A DNA stretch of 6,095 nucleotides, taken from assembly GCA_029781075.1 (NCBI GenBank), contig JAKOXJ010000098.1:1-6095 (forward strand). The letters run 5' to 3'. The position numbers and the translations under genes are program-made. The notes beneath the pieces are model-generated. The model did no database searches. It had not been told where the DNA came from and saw only the letters and a list, made by a program, of their open reading frames with translations. Below are positions 1-5,772 of this stretch, piece by piece. The DNA comes from a bacterium. GTDB taxonomy: Bacteria > Patescibacteriota > Saccharimonadia > Saccharimonadales > HK-STAS-PATE-42. Each line of letters begins with the position of its first letter. Positions within the stretch are counted from its first letter, which is position 1.

Positions 1-282
1 ATGAACGCCAAGATTACCCTACCTAAAGTAAGCTCAGATAAAAAAGATAGTCTGACTAGTAATAATCCGATTAAACTCTTGGCTACGAAAAAGGACATTA
101 AGGATATCCAATCAGCTAAAAACTCTGGTAGGACGGTTGTGCCAACTGATGTTATAAATAATTCTCGATATATAAAACTAAGAGCTTCGATCGGAAAGGG
201 AAAGAAAGAGTTTGACAAGCGACAAGCGAAGAAGAAAAGAGAGTTTGATATCCAAAGTAAAAGGAGCTTAAAAGAACTCTAG
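1..282 (+). CDS. smpB: SsrA-binding protein SmpB, C-terminal part (5' end outside window)
   Basis: SmpB binds tmRNA (ssrA RNA) and brings it to stalled ribosomes for trans-translation. The visible 93 residues align from memory with the second half of the family. NAKI near the start matches the NAHI/NANI strand, IKLLATKKDI (24-33) matches RKLLL-K-EI, and GRTVVP (43-48) matches the G-T-VP turn. GKGKKEFDKR (65-74) is the GKKxxDKR block leading into the basic tail that folds into the mRNA channel. Family proteins are about 150-160 residues, so roughly 65 N-terminal residues lie upstream; the ATG at position 1 aligns with an internal aromatic or hydrophobic residue and is not the start. The residue that is His136 in E. 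coli is Phe here (residue 71), still aromatic. The gene ends in TAG, 3 bp from the stop of the convergent gene at 286. Identification is by motif only but the pattern is specific. Confidence 0.88.
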   Translation: MNAKITLPKVSSDKKDSLTSNNPIKLLATKKDIKDIQSAKNSGRTVVPTDVINNSRYIKLRASIGKGKKEFDKRQAKKKREFDIQSKRSLKEL

Positions 283-285
283 GAT

Positions 286-1125
286 TTAGGCATTAAGATA
301 TAGGTAGATTGCTGCGCCCCACATAGCGAGTGCGGTCAAGACCATTAACACCACAAAGTAAAAAGTAAAACCTTTTCTGGACCTAGGCCTCTTAACCTTT
401 GTCTCCACCTTACTTTTTTCTTGGTATTTATTTTTTGGTTTAGTTAAGTACTCTTTTGGAAGGCGCTGTCCATATATCTTATGCACTTTGCCAACTTCTT
501 CGGCAAGGTCGTCTGCTGCGGGAAGTTCATCTTTCTTGGGAATATTACTTTTGTTAGTCGATGGAGTGGACATGGTCGGTTCCTGGATCACACTCATTAC
601 TGGAGAAGGCCCAACAATGTCCTCTATTTGGGTATTCTGCTCGATATCTTCATCACCTTTAGTATCTGCTTCTGACTCTAAAGGTGTAGTGTGTTCTGGT
701 TCGGCTAGGTTGTCTTCTGAGACTTTTTCTAATAAATACTCATTACTTAGTTCTCCAACGGTTTTATTTAGACTTTCATCTTTTCTATCATCTATTCTTT
801 CCTCCTGCAGTTCTGGCAAAGTTGACATATGAGGATTAGCTGTATTGTTAGCTGGTGGCATAAAATCCATAACTCTTCTAGGATTTGGCTGGATATTATG
901 AACAGTCTGCTGACGTGGATGAGGATTAGTCCTCATATTATTACTGGCGACTATAATTCTTTTAGTAGCGATATCCCCTTGTTCGTGGGCAGTCTCCGCT
1001 TCTTTAGCCTTTTGAGAGCGTTCATTTGCAACAACGTGCAAACCCTTTTGACGCTCTTTTCCTTGAGCTTTATTTACAAGCTCAGCCATGGCTTTTTCTA
1101 TCTCTGCAAAGTCTATCTCACTCAC
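286..1125 (-). CDS. Hypothetical acidic protein with a C-terminal membrane anchor
   Basis: I do not recognise this gene and assign no function. Counting from the upstream GTG at 1137 (283 residues), it has a charged helical N-terminus (1-60), a low-complexity Asn/Pro region with repeated NPH/NPR motifs (70-103), and a long acidic, probably disordered stretch (107-175). A more ordered-looking block follows (about 203-231, including KIYGQRLPKEYL), then a Lys/Arg-rich patch (232-255) and one hydrophobic helix (257-281) ending two residues from the C-terminus. No signal peptide is visible. The basic patch before the helix predicts the bulk of the protein in the cytoplasm, tail-anchored in the membrane. 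I prefer the GTG at 1125 (279 residues) because GGGGTG lies 9 nt upstream of it, whereas that motif overlaps the GTG at 1137. The gene lies 41-53 bp downstream of pgk-tpiA on the same strand and has its own candidate promoter. The gene is confident; its role is unknown. Confidence 0.8.
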   Translation of the reverse strand: MSEIDFAEIEKAMAELVNKAQGKERQKGLHVVANERSQKAKEAETAHEQGDIATKRIIVASNNMRTNPHPRQQTVHNIQPNPRRVMDFMPPANNTANPHMSTLPELQEERIDDRKDESLNKTVGELSNEYLLEKVSEDNLAEPEHTTPLESEADTKGDEDIEQNTQIEDIVGPSPVMSVIQEPTMSTPSTNKSNIPKKDELPAADDLAEEVGKVHKIYGQRLPKEYLTKPKNKYQEKSKVETKVKRPRSRKGFTFYFVVLMVLTALAMWGAAIYLYLNA

Positions 1126-1133
1126 GCTTTTAT

Positions 1134-1141
1134 CCACCCCT
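1134..1141 (-). promoter_or_regulatory. Shine-Dalgarno-like site deciding a GTG start
   Basis: Read on the minus strand this is AGGGGTGG. Its core GGGGTG sits 9 nt before the GTG at 1125-1123, a normal spacing. It overlaps the more upstream in-frame GTG at 1137-1135, so it cannot serve that codon. This is the clearest ribosome-binding site in the window; the other genes show weak or no such motif. Confidence 0.5.
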
Positions 1142-1160
1142 GAGTACTATAGTATTAATC

Positions 1161-1174
1161 TAATAACGTTATTA
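1161..1174. repeat. Perfect 14-bp palindrome overlapping a candidate -10 box
   Basis: TAATAACGTTATTA reads identically on both strands. It overlaps the TATAAT at 1171-1176 and extends over the expected transcription start, where an operator would sit. A second, 10-bp palindrome, TACTATAGTA, lies at 1145-1154 between it and the start codon. No matching regulator is known to me. AT-rich palindromes of this size can arise by chance. Confidence 0.3.
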
Positions 1175-1201
1175 TAGCTTAAGCAGTAATATTTATGCCA
1201 A
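1171..1201 (-). promoter_or_regulatory. Candidate sigma-70-type promoter for the membrane-anchored protein
   Basis: On the minus strand a TTGGCA hexamer (1196-1201, one mismatch to TTGACA) is followed by a perfect TATAAT (1171-1176). The 19-bp spacer is slightly longer than the usual 17. The -35 box lies inside the last codons of pgk-tpiA. A start near 1164 would give a leader of about 40 nt. The gene could therefore be expressed independently of the upstream glycolytic genes. The motif match is direct; use in vivo is inferred. Confidence 0.42.
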
Positions 1202-3167
1202 TCTGTTCTAAAGAAGCTGGGTTTAGACCTGCTGATCCAACAAGTAGTCCGTCAAATCCTAGGCTTAATATTTTTTTTGCATTCTGGGCAGAGACGCTGC
1301 CGCCATATAAAATCTTGCATGATATGCGTTGATCTTTTAGTATTTTCCTGATAGAGCCAAGTTGCTCTATCAGGAAATCTTGCGAGGGAGTTTCGCCAGA
1401 GCCAATGGCAAAGACTGGTTCATAGGCTATAGTTATTAGCTGTGTCTGTAATGAATTTAGATTACTCAGGACAGAATTTAGCTGTGTAGAGACCTCCCTT
1501 TTTTGCAGTATTGTATCTTTGCTCTTTCCGCCAACACATAATATTACCTTTAGACCGGCATCAGTAGCCTTAATGATTTTATTGAAGATATCCTCGTCAG
1601 TCTCATTATGCTTCAGTCTTCTTTCGCTATGCCCTATGATAGTGCCTGAGGCTATGCCCTTTAGCTGACTGGCCGCAAGATCTCCAGTGCTTGAGCCCTC
1701 ATTTTCTTTAGATATATCCTGGGCATATATCTCTGGAAGGTTTTTTAAGTTGTTATTTTTTAGATCTTCACTAAACTCTTCTATAAAAAGAGAGGATGGA
1801 GCGATTGCGAAATTTATATCTGGAGAGGTCAAAACCTCTGAACTTAGTATCTCTTTGAGCCAAATCTTTGACTCCTGGAGATTGAAATGCGACTTTAGAT
1901 TAGAGATCAGGAATGGGGTTCTTGTCGCAAGTGGAGATGATTGCTTGTTATCAGTATCTTTATTATTTAATAATGCTTTATCCGGGAAGTTATCCAGAGC
2001 TTTGATGCCTGGGAGTTCTTCTCCGCTTAGCATCAACAGGCTTGCTCCACCTCCAGTAGAGATATGATCAATCTTAGCTAGATCTTCTTGACTGAGGTTA
2101 TCGCGAACGAAATCGACTGTGTCACCACCACCAATGATGATTCTAGTATTATTAATCTCTTTTAAATTAATAATCTCTTTGAGTATCCCTTTAGATCCTT
2201 TTGAAAAGGCTGGTTTCTCGGCAAATCCAATAGTTCCTGCCCAGATTATTGTTTTAGAATTTTCCAGATCTTTAATATATTCATCCAGGGTTAATGGTCC
2301 AATATCTAGAATCATCTGATCTGGCTGGAGGTTACCGTCATCATATTCATGCGCCAGGAGTTCATCTGGAGTCTTTGCCGCCATATAATCTACTGGTAAT
2401 AAAAGTTTTGTTTTTGTATTGATCGTTTTATCTTCTATATTTTTAGCTAGCTTTATACTCTCTTGATCAAAAAGGCTTGCGGATATATTTTTACCGATAG
2501 ATTTTAAGAACGTATTTGCTACCACGCCTCCAGTTAGCACAGAATCTGCTCTATCTATGAAATTCAAGATTACCGGAAGTTTGCTCTCAACCTTAGCCCC
2601 ACCAACTATTAGAACGAGTCTGTCTTCGTCTGGTGCGCCGAGAGATGCAATCTCTTTTTGCAATAATAGACCTGCCGCTGAAGGAACTATCTGAGGTAAA
2701 CCTACGATGCTGGCATGTTTTCTATGGGACGCACCAAAGGCATCCTGGACGAATAAGTTTGAGTTAGTCAATTGAACAAGCTCTTTGGCAAAAGCTAATG
2801 AGTTTTCTTCCTCTCCTCCCCAAAAACGAAGGTTCTCAATTAAGAATATCCCGCTGGCGGATCTTAGGTCTTCTTCTAAGTTGAATGGATCGGATAGAAA
2901 CTCTACCCTCCTACTGAGTTGGTCTGTTAGAACCTGAGTTAATGGCTCAAGAGAAAGAGAAGAATTGGGCCGACCTTTTGGACTGCCCAAATGGGACATA
3001 ATAAATATGGTGGCACCTTGATCTTTTAGATAATCAATCGTTGGCAGCGAGGACTCTAATCTAAAGAAGTCCGTAAATTTGCCACTTTCATCTTGTGGCA
3101 GGTTCAGATCACAGCGAAGTAGAACTCGAGTTGAGGAATTTATTTCTAGATTTTGGACTAGATTCAT
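1179..3167 (-). CDS. pgk-tpiA: Bifunctional phosphoglycerate kinase / triosephosphate isomerase (Pgk-TpiA fusion)
   Basis: This single 662-residue cytoplasmic protein should make ATP from 1,3-bisphosphoglycerate (PGK) and interconvert DHAP and glyceraldehyde-3-phosphate (TIM). PGK spans about 1-395: RCDLNLP (18-24), substrate Arg36, SHLG (58-61), NLRF (112-115), DAFGASHR (142-149), GGAKV (189-193), GGGDT (346-350) and STGGGAS (370-376). A polar Asn/Asp/Ser linker (about 396-416) joins TIM (417-662), which has N423, K425, catalytic His513 in IGHSERR, catalytic Glu583 in AYEP, loop 6 (585-595) and YGGSV (621-625). The length resembles the known Thermotoga maritima PGK-TIM fusion (about 654 residues), but here no frameshift is needed. 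Oddities: HLGRP is HLGSP (Ser62), WNGP is WAGT (309-312), and loop 6 carries SGET where TGKT or TGRV is usual. The ATG at 3167 shares one base with the pyk stop, so translation is probably coupled. No internal start before the TIM half is evident. Confidence 0.96.
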   Translation of the reverse strand: MNLVQNLEINSSTRVLLRCDLNLPQDESGKFTDFFRLESSLPTIDYLKDQGATIFIMSHLGSPKGRPNSSLSLEPLTQVLTDQLSRRVEFLSDPFNLEEDLRSASGIFLIENLRFWGGEEENSLAFAKELVQLTNSNLFVQDAFGASHRKHASIVGLPQIVPSAAGLLLQKEIASLGAPDEDRLVLIVGGAKVESKLPVILNFIDRADSVLTGGVVANTFLKSIGKNISASLFDQESIKLAKNIEDKTINTKTKLLLPVDYMAAKTPDELLAHEYDDGNLQPDQMILDIGPLTLDEYIKDLENSKTIIWAGTIGFAEKPAFSKGSKGILKEIINLKEINNTRIIIGGGDTVDFVRDNLSQEDLAKIDHISTGGGASLLMLSGEELPGIKALDNFPDKALLNNKDTDNKQSSPLATRTPFLISNLKSHFNLQESKIWLKEILSSEVLTSPDINFAIAPSSLFIEEFSEDLKNNNLKNLPEIYAQDISKENEGSSTGDLAASQLKGIASGTIIGHSERRLKHNETDEDIFNKIIKATDAGLKVILCVGGKSKDTILQKREVSTQLNSVLSNLNSLQTQLITIAYEPVFAIGSGETPSQDFLIEQLGSIRKILKDQRISCKILYGGSVSAQNAKKILSLGFDGLLVGSAGLNPASLEQIGINITA
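1344..1377. repeat. Perfect 14-bp inverted repeat with 6-nt loop inside the tpiA coding region
   Basis: The arm TTTCCTGATAGAGC (1344-1357) is exactly complementary to GCTCTATCAGGAAA (1364-1377) around the loop CAAGTT. It lies in the TIM half of the fusion gene, encoding about residues 597-608, the helix after loop 6 (FLIEQLGSIRK). Neither strand has a U-tract after the stem, so it is not a classical intrinsic terminator. The mRNA should form a strong hairpin here. Its function, if any, is unknown. Confidence 0.6.
2148..2183 (-). repeat. Imperfect 18-bp tandem duplication in the PGK domain
   Basis: Two adjacent 18-bp units match at 15 of 18 positions and encode LKEIIN followed by LKEINN (residues 329-340). 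They lie just before the GGGDT nucleotide-binding motif of PGK, on the surface helix/loop after WAGT. The frame is kept. This looks like an old in-frame duplication or simple convergence of Lys/Glu/Ile/Asn-rich codons. Confidence 0.4.
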
Positions 3168-4621
3168 TAGATAACGCGGACCTTAATCGTATCGGTCCCT
3201 CCTACTTTACCCGGATAGTGCCCACTCGCAGTGACTACAACATCCCCAGGATTCAATACACCCCCTCGACCGAGCCAATTAGTAAGCTTAGTTGATGCCA
3301 TCTTCTCAACTGGTCTTACAAAGCTTTTGACGCCATATATTATAGCCATCTGCTGGGCTGTAACTGGGTTAGAGGTAACAGCAATTATTGTTCTTTCTGG
3401 ACGATGGCTAGCAACATTTATAGCACTGAGTCCTGTTGAAGTTTCTACAACGATAGCTACTGCTCCAACTATATTAGCTAAACCAATCACTGTCGAGGCG
3501 ATCGCTTCGGATATGGTTTCTTGATGGGGTGAACTTTTGAAGATTGCTTTAACGTTATTATGTTTTTGAGTATGAAGAATTATTTTCTTCATTGTTGCTA
3601 TCGCCTCAACTGGATAAGCTCCAATGGCTGTCTCCTCTGAGAGCATGACACAGTCAGTCCCGATTATAACCGCAGTGGCTACATCACTTACTTCTGCTCT
3701 CGTAGGTTCGGGAGAAGTTGTCATGCTCGCGAGCATCTGTGTAGCTACTATTGAGAACTTGTGGTTTTGTATACAAAGACCGATTATTTTTCTTTGTAGA
3801 ACAGGTACGCTCTCTGGGCCAACTTCTGTTGCAAGATCACCTCTGGCGACCATAGCGCCATCAGATTCTAGAATTATCTCCTCTAGGTTATCGACCGCTT
3901 TTTTAGTTTCGATCTTAGCAATTACTTTGGAATTAGAATTAAGCTCTTTTAGCAGATTCTTGAAGTACCTTACATCATCCGCTGACTGTACAAAGCTTAG
4001 AGCAACATAGTCAAAGCCCTTGTCTGCACCAAACTTAACATCTTTTATATCTTTTTCTGTAATTATATGCCCAGTGAAATCTGTCTCGGGAAGGTTTAGA
4101 CCCTTACCAGGCATGACGATTCCGCCATTGATAATTCTTATAGAGATACTCTTGTTCTTTTTATTTATATTTGTGATCTCGCTCTTAATTCTTCCATCGT
4201 CTATATACAGGGGCTGGCCAACTTGAGTAGTTTTGGTTAGGTCAAACTCTACTGGAATAATCTTGTTTGCAACGTCTAGATTCCCTGCGAACTTAAGTTC
4301 CCAAATAGAGTCTTCGCTTAAATCTAATCCTCTAGAGTCGAACTTACTTAAGGCAATCTTTGGTCCGTGAAGATCCTGGACAATCGCAACAGGTTTGCCT
4401 CTCTTTGCAGAAGCAATACGAATCATTTTAATCGCAGTATTTTTTTCTGCATGGGTGCCATGACTAAAGTTTAGTCTAAAGCCGTCAACCCCAGCCTCAA
4501 TCATTTGCTGGATCTTTTCCTCTGATAGTGTGGCCGGGCCCACTGTAGCCAGGATCTTGACGCGTTTAGTCTCCCCTAAGTTTAGAGATGGCATCGAGTT
4601 GGTGACGTTTAGGGTAGGCAT
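3167..4621 (-). CDS. pyk: Pyruvate kinase
   Basis: This cytoplasmic enzyme transfers phosphate from phosphoenolpyruvate to ADP, the last step of glycolysis. At 484 residues it is of usual length, with all three domains. The barrel domain begins with KILATVGPAT (22-31) and holds RLNFSHG (49-55), DLHGPKI (83-89), KIET with catalytic Lys236 and metal ligand Glu238, and VARGDLATE (258-266) with metal ligand Asp262. It continues with VATQML and its Thr294, and PTRAEVSDVA (307-316). The lid (B) domain is inserted at about 92-190. The C-terminal regulatory-type domain (about 357-484) ends with the usual GxxGxTxxIxV strand. Two departures: the Arg of the usual GPKIR motif is Ala90, and LSGET is LSEET. 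The ATG at 4621 precedes the first strand by about 20 residues; no good ribosome-binding site precedes it, so Met10 is an alternative. It is the first gene of the minus-strand unit and overlaps pgk-tpiA by one base. Confidence 0.96.
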   Translation of the reverse strand: MPTLNVTNSMPSLNLGETKRVKILATVGPATLSEEKIQQMIEAGVDGFRLNFSHGTHAEKNTAIKMIRIASAKRGKPVAIVQDLHGPKIALSKFDSRGLDLSEDSIWELKFAGNLDVANKIIPVEFDLTKTTQVGQPLYIDDGRIKSEITNINKKNKSISIRIINGGIVMPGKGLNLPETDFTGHIITEKDIKDVKFGADKGFDYVALSFVQSADDVRYFKNLLKELNSNSKVIAKIETKKAVDNLEEIILESDGAMVARGDLATEVGPESVPVLQRKIIGLCIQNHKFSIVATQMLASMTTSPEPTRAEVSDVATAVIIGTDCVMLSEETAIGAYPVEAIATMKKIILHTQKHNNVKAIFKSSPHQETISEAIASTVIGLANIVGAVAIVVETSTGLSAINVASHRPERTIIAVTSNPVTAQQMAIIYGVKSFVRPVEKMASTKLTNWLGRGGVLNPGDVVVTASGHYPGKVGGTDTIKVRVI

Positions 4622-4719
4622 CTAAGAATAATCATGCTTATGTTTATTGTCTTAATTCTAACATATATACAGGGATATAAACTGTCGGAAGTTCTATTTT
4701 TTTAGTAGAATTAATAGCA
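4622..4719. other. Divergent intergenic region between pyk and recF
   Basis: These 98 AT-rich bases separate two outward-facing genes and must hold both promoters. The minus-strand signal is described separately. On the plus strand, for recF, the best boxes are TATAAA at 4676-4681 and TAGAAT at 4706-4711, neither with a convincing -35 partner. Use of TAGAAT would place the transcript start at or next to the ATG, giving a nearly leaderless mRNA. This would fit the absence of a Shine-Dalgarno motif before recF. No riboswitch-like or terminator-like structure was seen. Confidence 0.5.
4655..4663 (-). promoter_or_regulatory. Candidate extended -10 promoter for pyk-pgk-tpiA
   Basis: The minus strand reads TGTTAGAAT, a TGn extension plus TAGAAT (one mismatch to TATAAT). 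The -35 region about 17 bp upstream (AGTTTA, 4678-4683) is poor, which is common with extended -10 promoters. Transcription would start near 4648, giving a leader of about 27 nt before the pyk ATG. The motif is seen directly; its use is inferred. Confidence 0.42.
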
Positions 4720-5751
4720 ATGATTTTAGAGAACTTAAGGGTAGTCAATTTTAGGAACTACAACGATAAACTAGTGAAACCAGATAACCAGCTAGAGATG
4801 ATCGTTGGGCCCAATGGTATTGGTAAAACAAATATACTCGAGGCGGTTCACCTTGTTTGTGAAGGCTCCAGCTTTAGGCTAAGAAGAGATCTTGAGCTAG
4901 TAAAAAGTGGTCAAGACTGGGCAAGGATAGAGGCAAGCTTTGATCTTGATGGCAAGAAGGAAAAAAGGGTTCTTAAACTAAGCCTAACTAATGGCGAAAA
5001 GATAGTTAAGAAATTAGAGATTGATGGCGTTAGCAGAGTATCCAGTAAACATCTTCTTCCTGTGGTTGTATTTGAGCCAGATCAGATGAGAATGATTACT
5101 GAGGGACCGGATCTAAGAAGAGGATACCTTGATGAAAGAATATCTTTTTTAGATTACGAATATAGGAAGAATATAGCTGATTATAAAAGAGTTATCGCTC
5201 AAAGAAATAAACTGCTTAAATTGATTAAAAGAGGTGAGGCAAAAATAGAGGATCTTTTTATATGGCATGTGAAGATTAGTGAGCTTGCTGCGCCAATCGT
5301 AGAGGCCCGTAAGAAATATATCAATGAACTTAATAATAAGTTGCAGAAAGATTATAGAAAGATTAGTAAAAAGAAGGATACGGTATCAGTATATTACTTA
5401 CCTAGTTTTAATAGAGATAGCTCTGCAAAAATTAGTAGTGAACTCTTTAATAAATTAGAGGCTGATGTTGAGGTTGATATACAGGCCGGCTTTACTAGAA
5501 GGGGCCCACATAGAGACGATTGGGATATTGTACTGAATGGACAGAGTGCTAGCACTGGGGCTAGCAGGGGTGAAATTAGAACTCTAATACTAAGCTTAAA
5601 GCTTTATGAGTTTGAACATTTGAGAAGTGGATTTGGTATCACTCCTCTAGTTCTACTTGATGATGTGATGAGTGAACTGGATGCAGACAGAAGGAAAGAG
5701 TTATTAGATTTCTTTAGTGAAGCTCAAGTTATGATGAGCGGTGTAGAGTAG
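4720..5751 (+). CDS. recF: DNA replication and repair protein RecF
   Basis: RecF is an SMC-like ABC ATPase that, with RecO and RecR, loads RecA at gaps in damaged DNA. Visible are the N-terminal strand with NFRNY (10-14), Walker A GPNGIGKT (30-37), FEPDQ (118-122) and RRGYLDERI (133-141). RNKLLK (162-167), GPHRDD (262-267), the ABC signature ASRGEIRT (281-288, usually ASQGQQRT), Walker B VLLDD (311-315) and D-loop SELD (318-321) follow. At 343 residues it is shorter than the usual 360-370: it ends about eight residues after the helix following Walker B, just past the strand QVMMS. The roughly 20-30 residue tail found in E. coli is missing. Neither other forward frame continues a RecF-like tail after the TAG, so this is probably natural. 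The gene is divergent from pyk and convergent with the gene ending at 5773. No clear ribosome-binding site precedes the ATG. It is apparently away from the usual dnaA-dnaN-recF-gyrB cluster, at least on its upstream side. Confidence 0.95.
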   Translation: MILENLRVVNFRNYNDKLVKPDNQLEMIVGPNGIGKTNILEAVHLVCEGSSFRLRRDLELVKSGQDWARIEASFDLDGKKEKRVLKLSLTNGEKIVKKLEIDGVSRVSSKHLLPVVVFEPDQMRMITEGPDLRRGYLDERISFLDYEYRKNIADYKRVIAQRNKLLKLIKRGEAKIEDLFIWHVKISELAAPIVEARKKYINELNNKLQKDYRKISKKKDTVSVYYLPSFNRDSSAKISSELFNKLEADVEVDIQAGFTRRGPHRDDWDIVLNGQSASTGASRGEIRTLILSLKLYEFEHLRSGFGITPLVLLDDVMSELDADRRKELLDFFSEAQVMMSGVE

Positions 5752-5772
5752 AGATAAGTTATAGATCAAACT

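Noticed and set aside
919..936. Hairpin ATGAGGA-TTAG-TCCTCAT, with the 11-mer ATGAGGATTAG also at 829-839
   Set aside because: It lies inside the coding region at repeated Asn-Pro-His codons, has no U-tract and only a 7-bp stem; protein-level repetition explains the direct repeat.
1015..1062. Nested inverted repeats (AGAGCG/CGCTCT around TTTGCA/TGCAAA) followed by a T-run
   Set aside because: Only two weak 6-bp stems with a long interrupted loop, inside a coding region and antisense to it; chance is adequate.
1923..1982. Possible programmed frameshift between the PGK and TIM halves, as reported for Thermotoga maritima
   Set aside because: The frame runs straight through the linker, and I see no convincing slippery heptamer, stop codon or internal start there.
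2641..2659. Terminator-like AGAGAT-GCA-ATCTCT followed by TTTT on the plus strand
   Set aside because: The stem is AT-rich and 6 bp long, and it is antisense to pgk-tpiA with no plus-strand gene for it to end.
1687..4226. Plus-strand open frames antisense to pgk-tpiA and pyk
   Set aside because: They lack initiation signals and recognisable motifs, and are explained by strongly supported genes on the opposite strand.
4691..4711. TTCTA, T-run, TAGAA structure before recF as a terminator
   Set aside because: The stem is 5 AT-rich pairs with the T-run in the loop, and no plus-strand gene lies upstream to be terminated.
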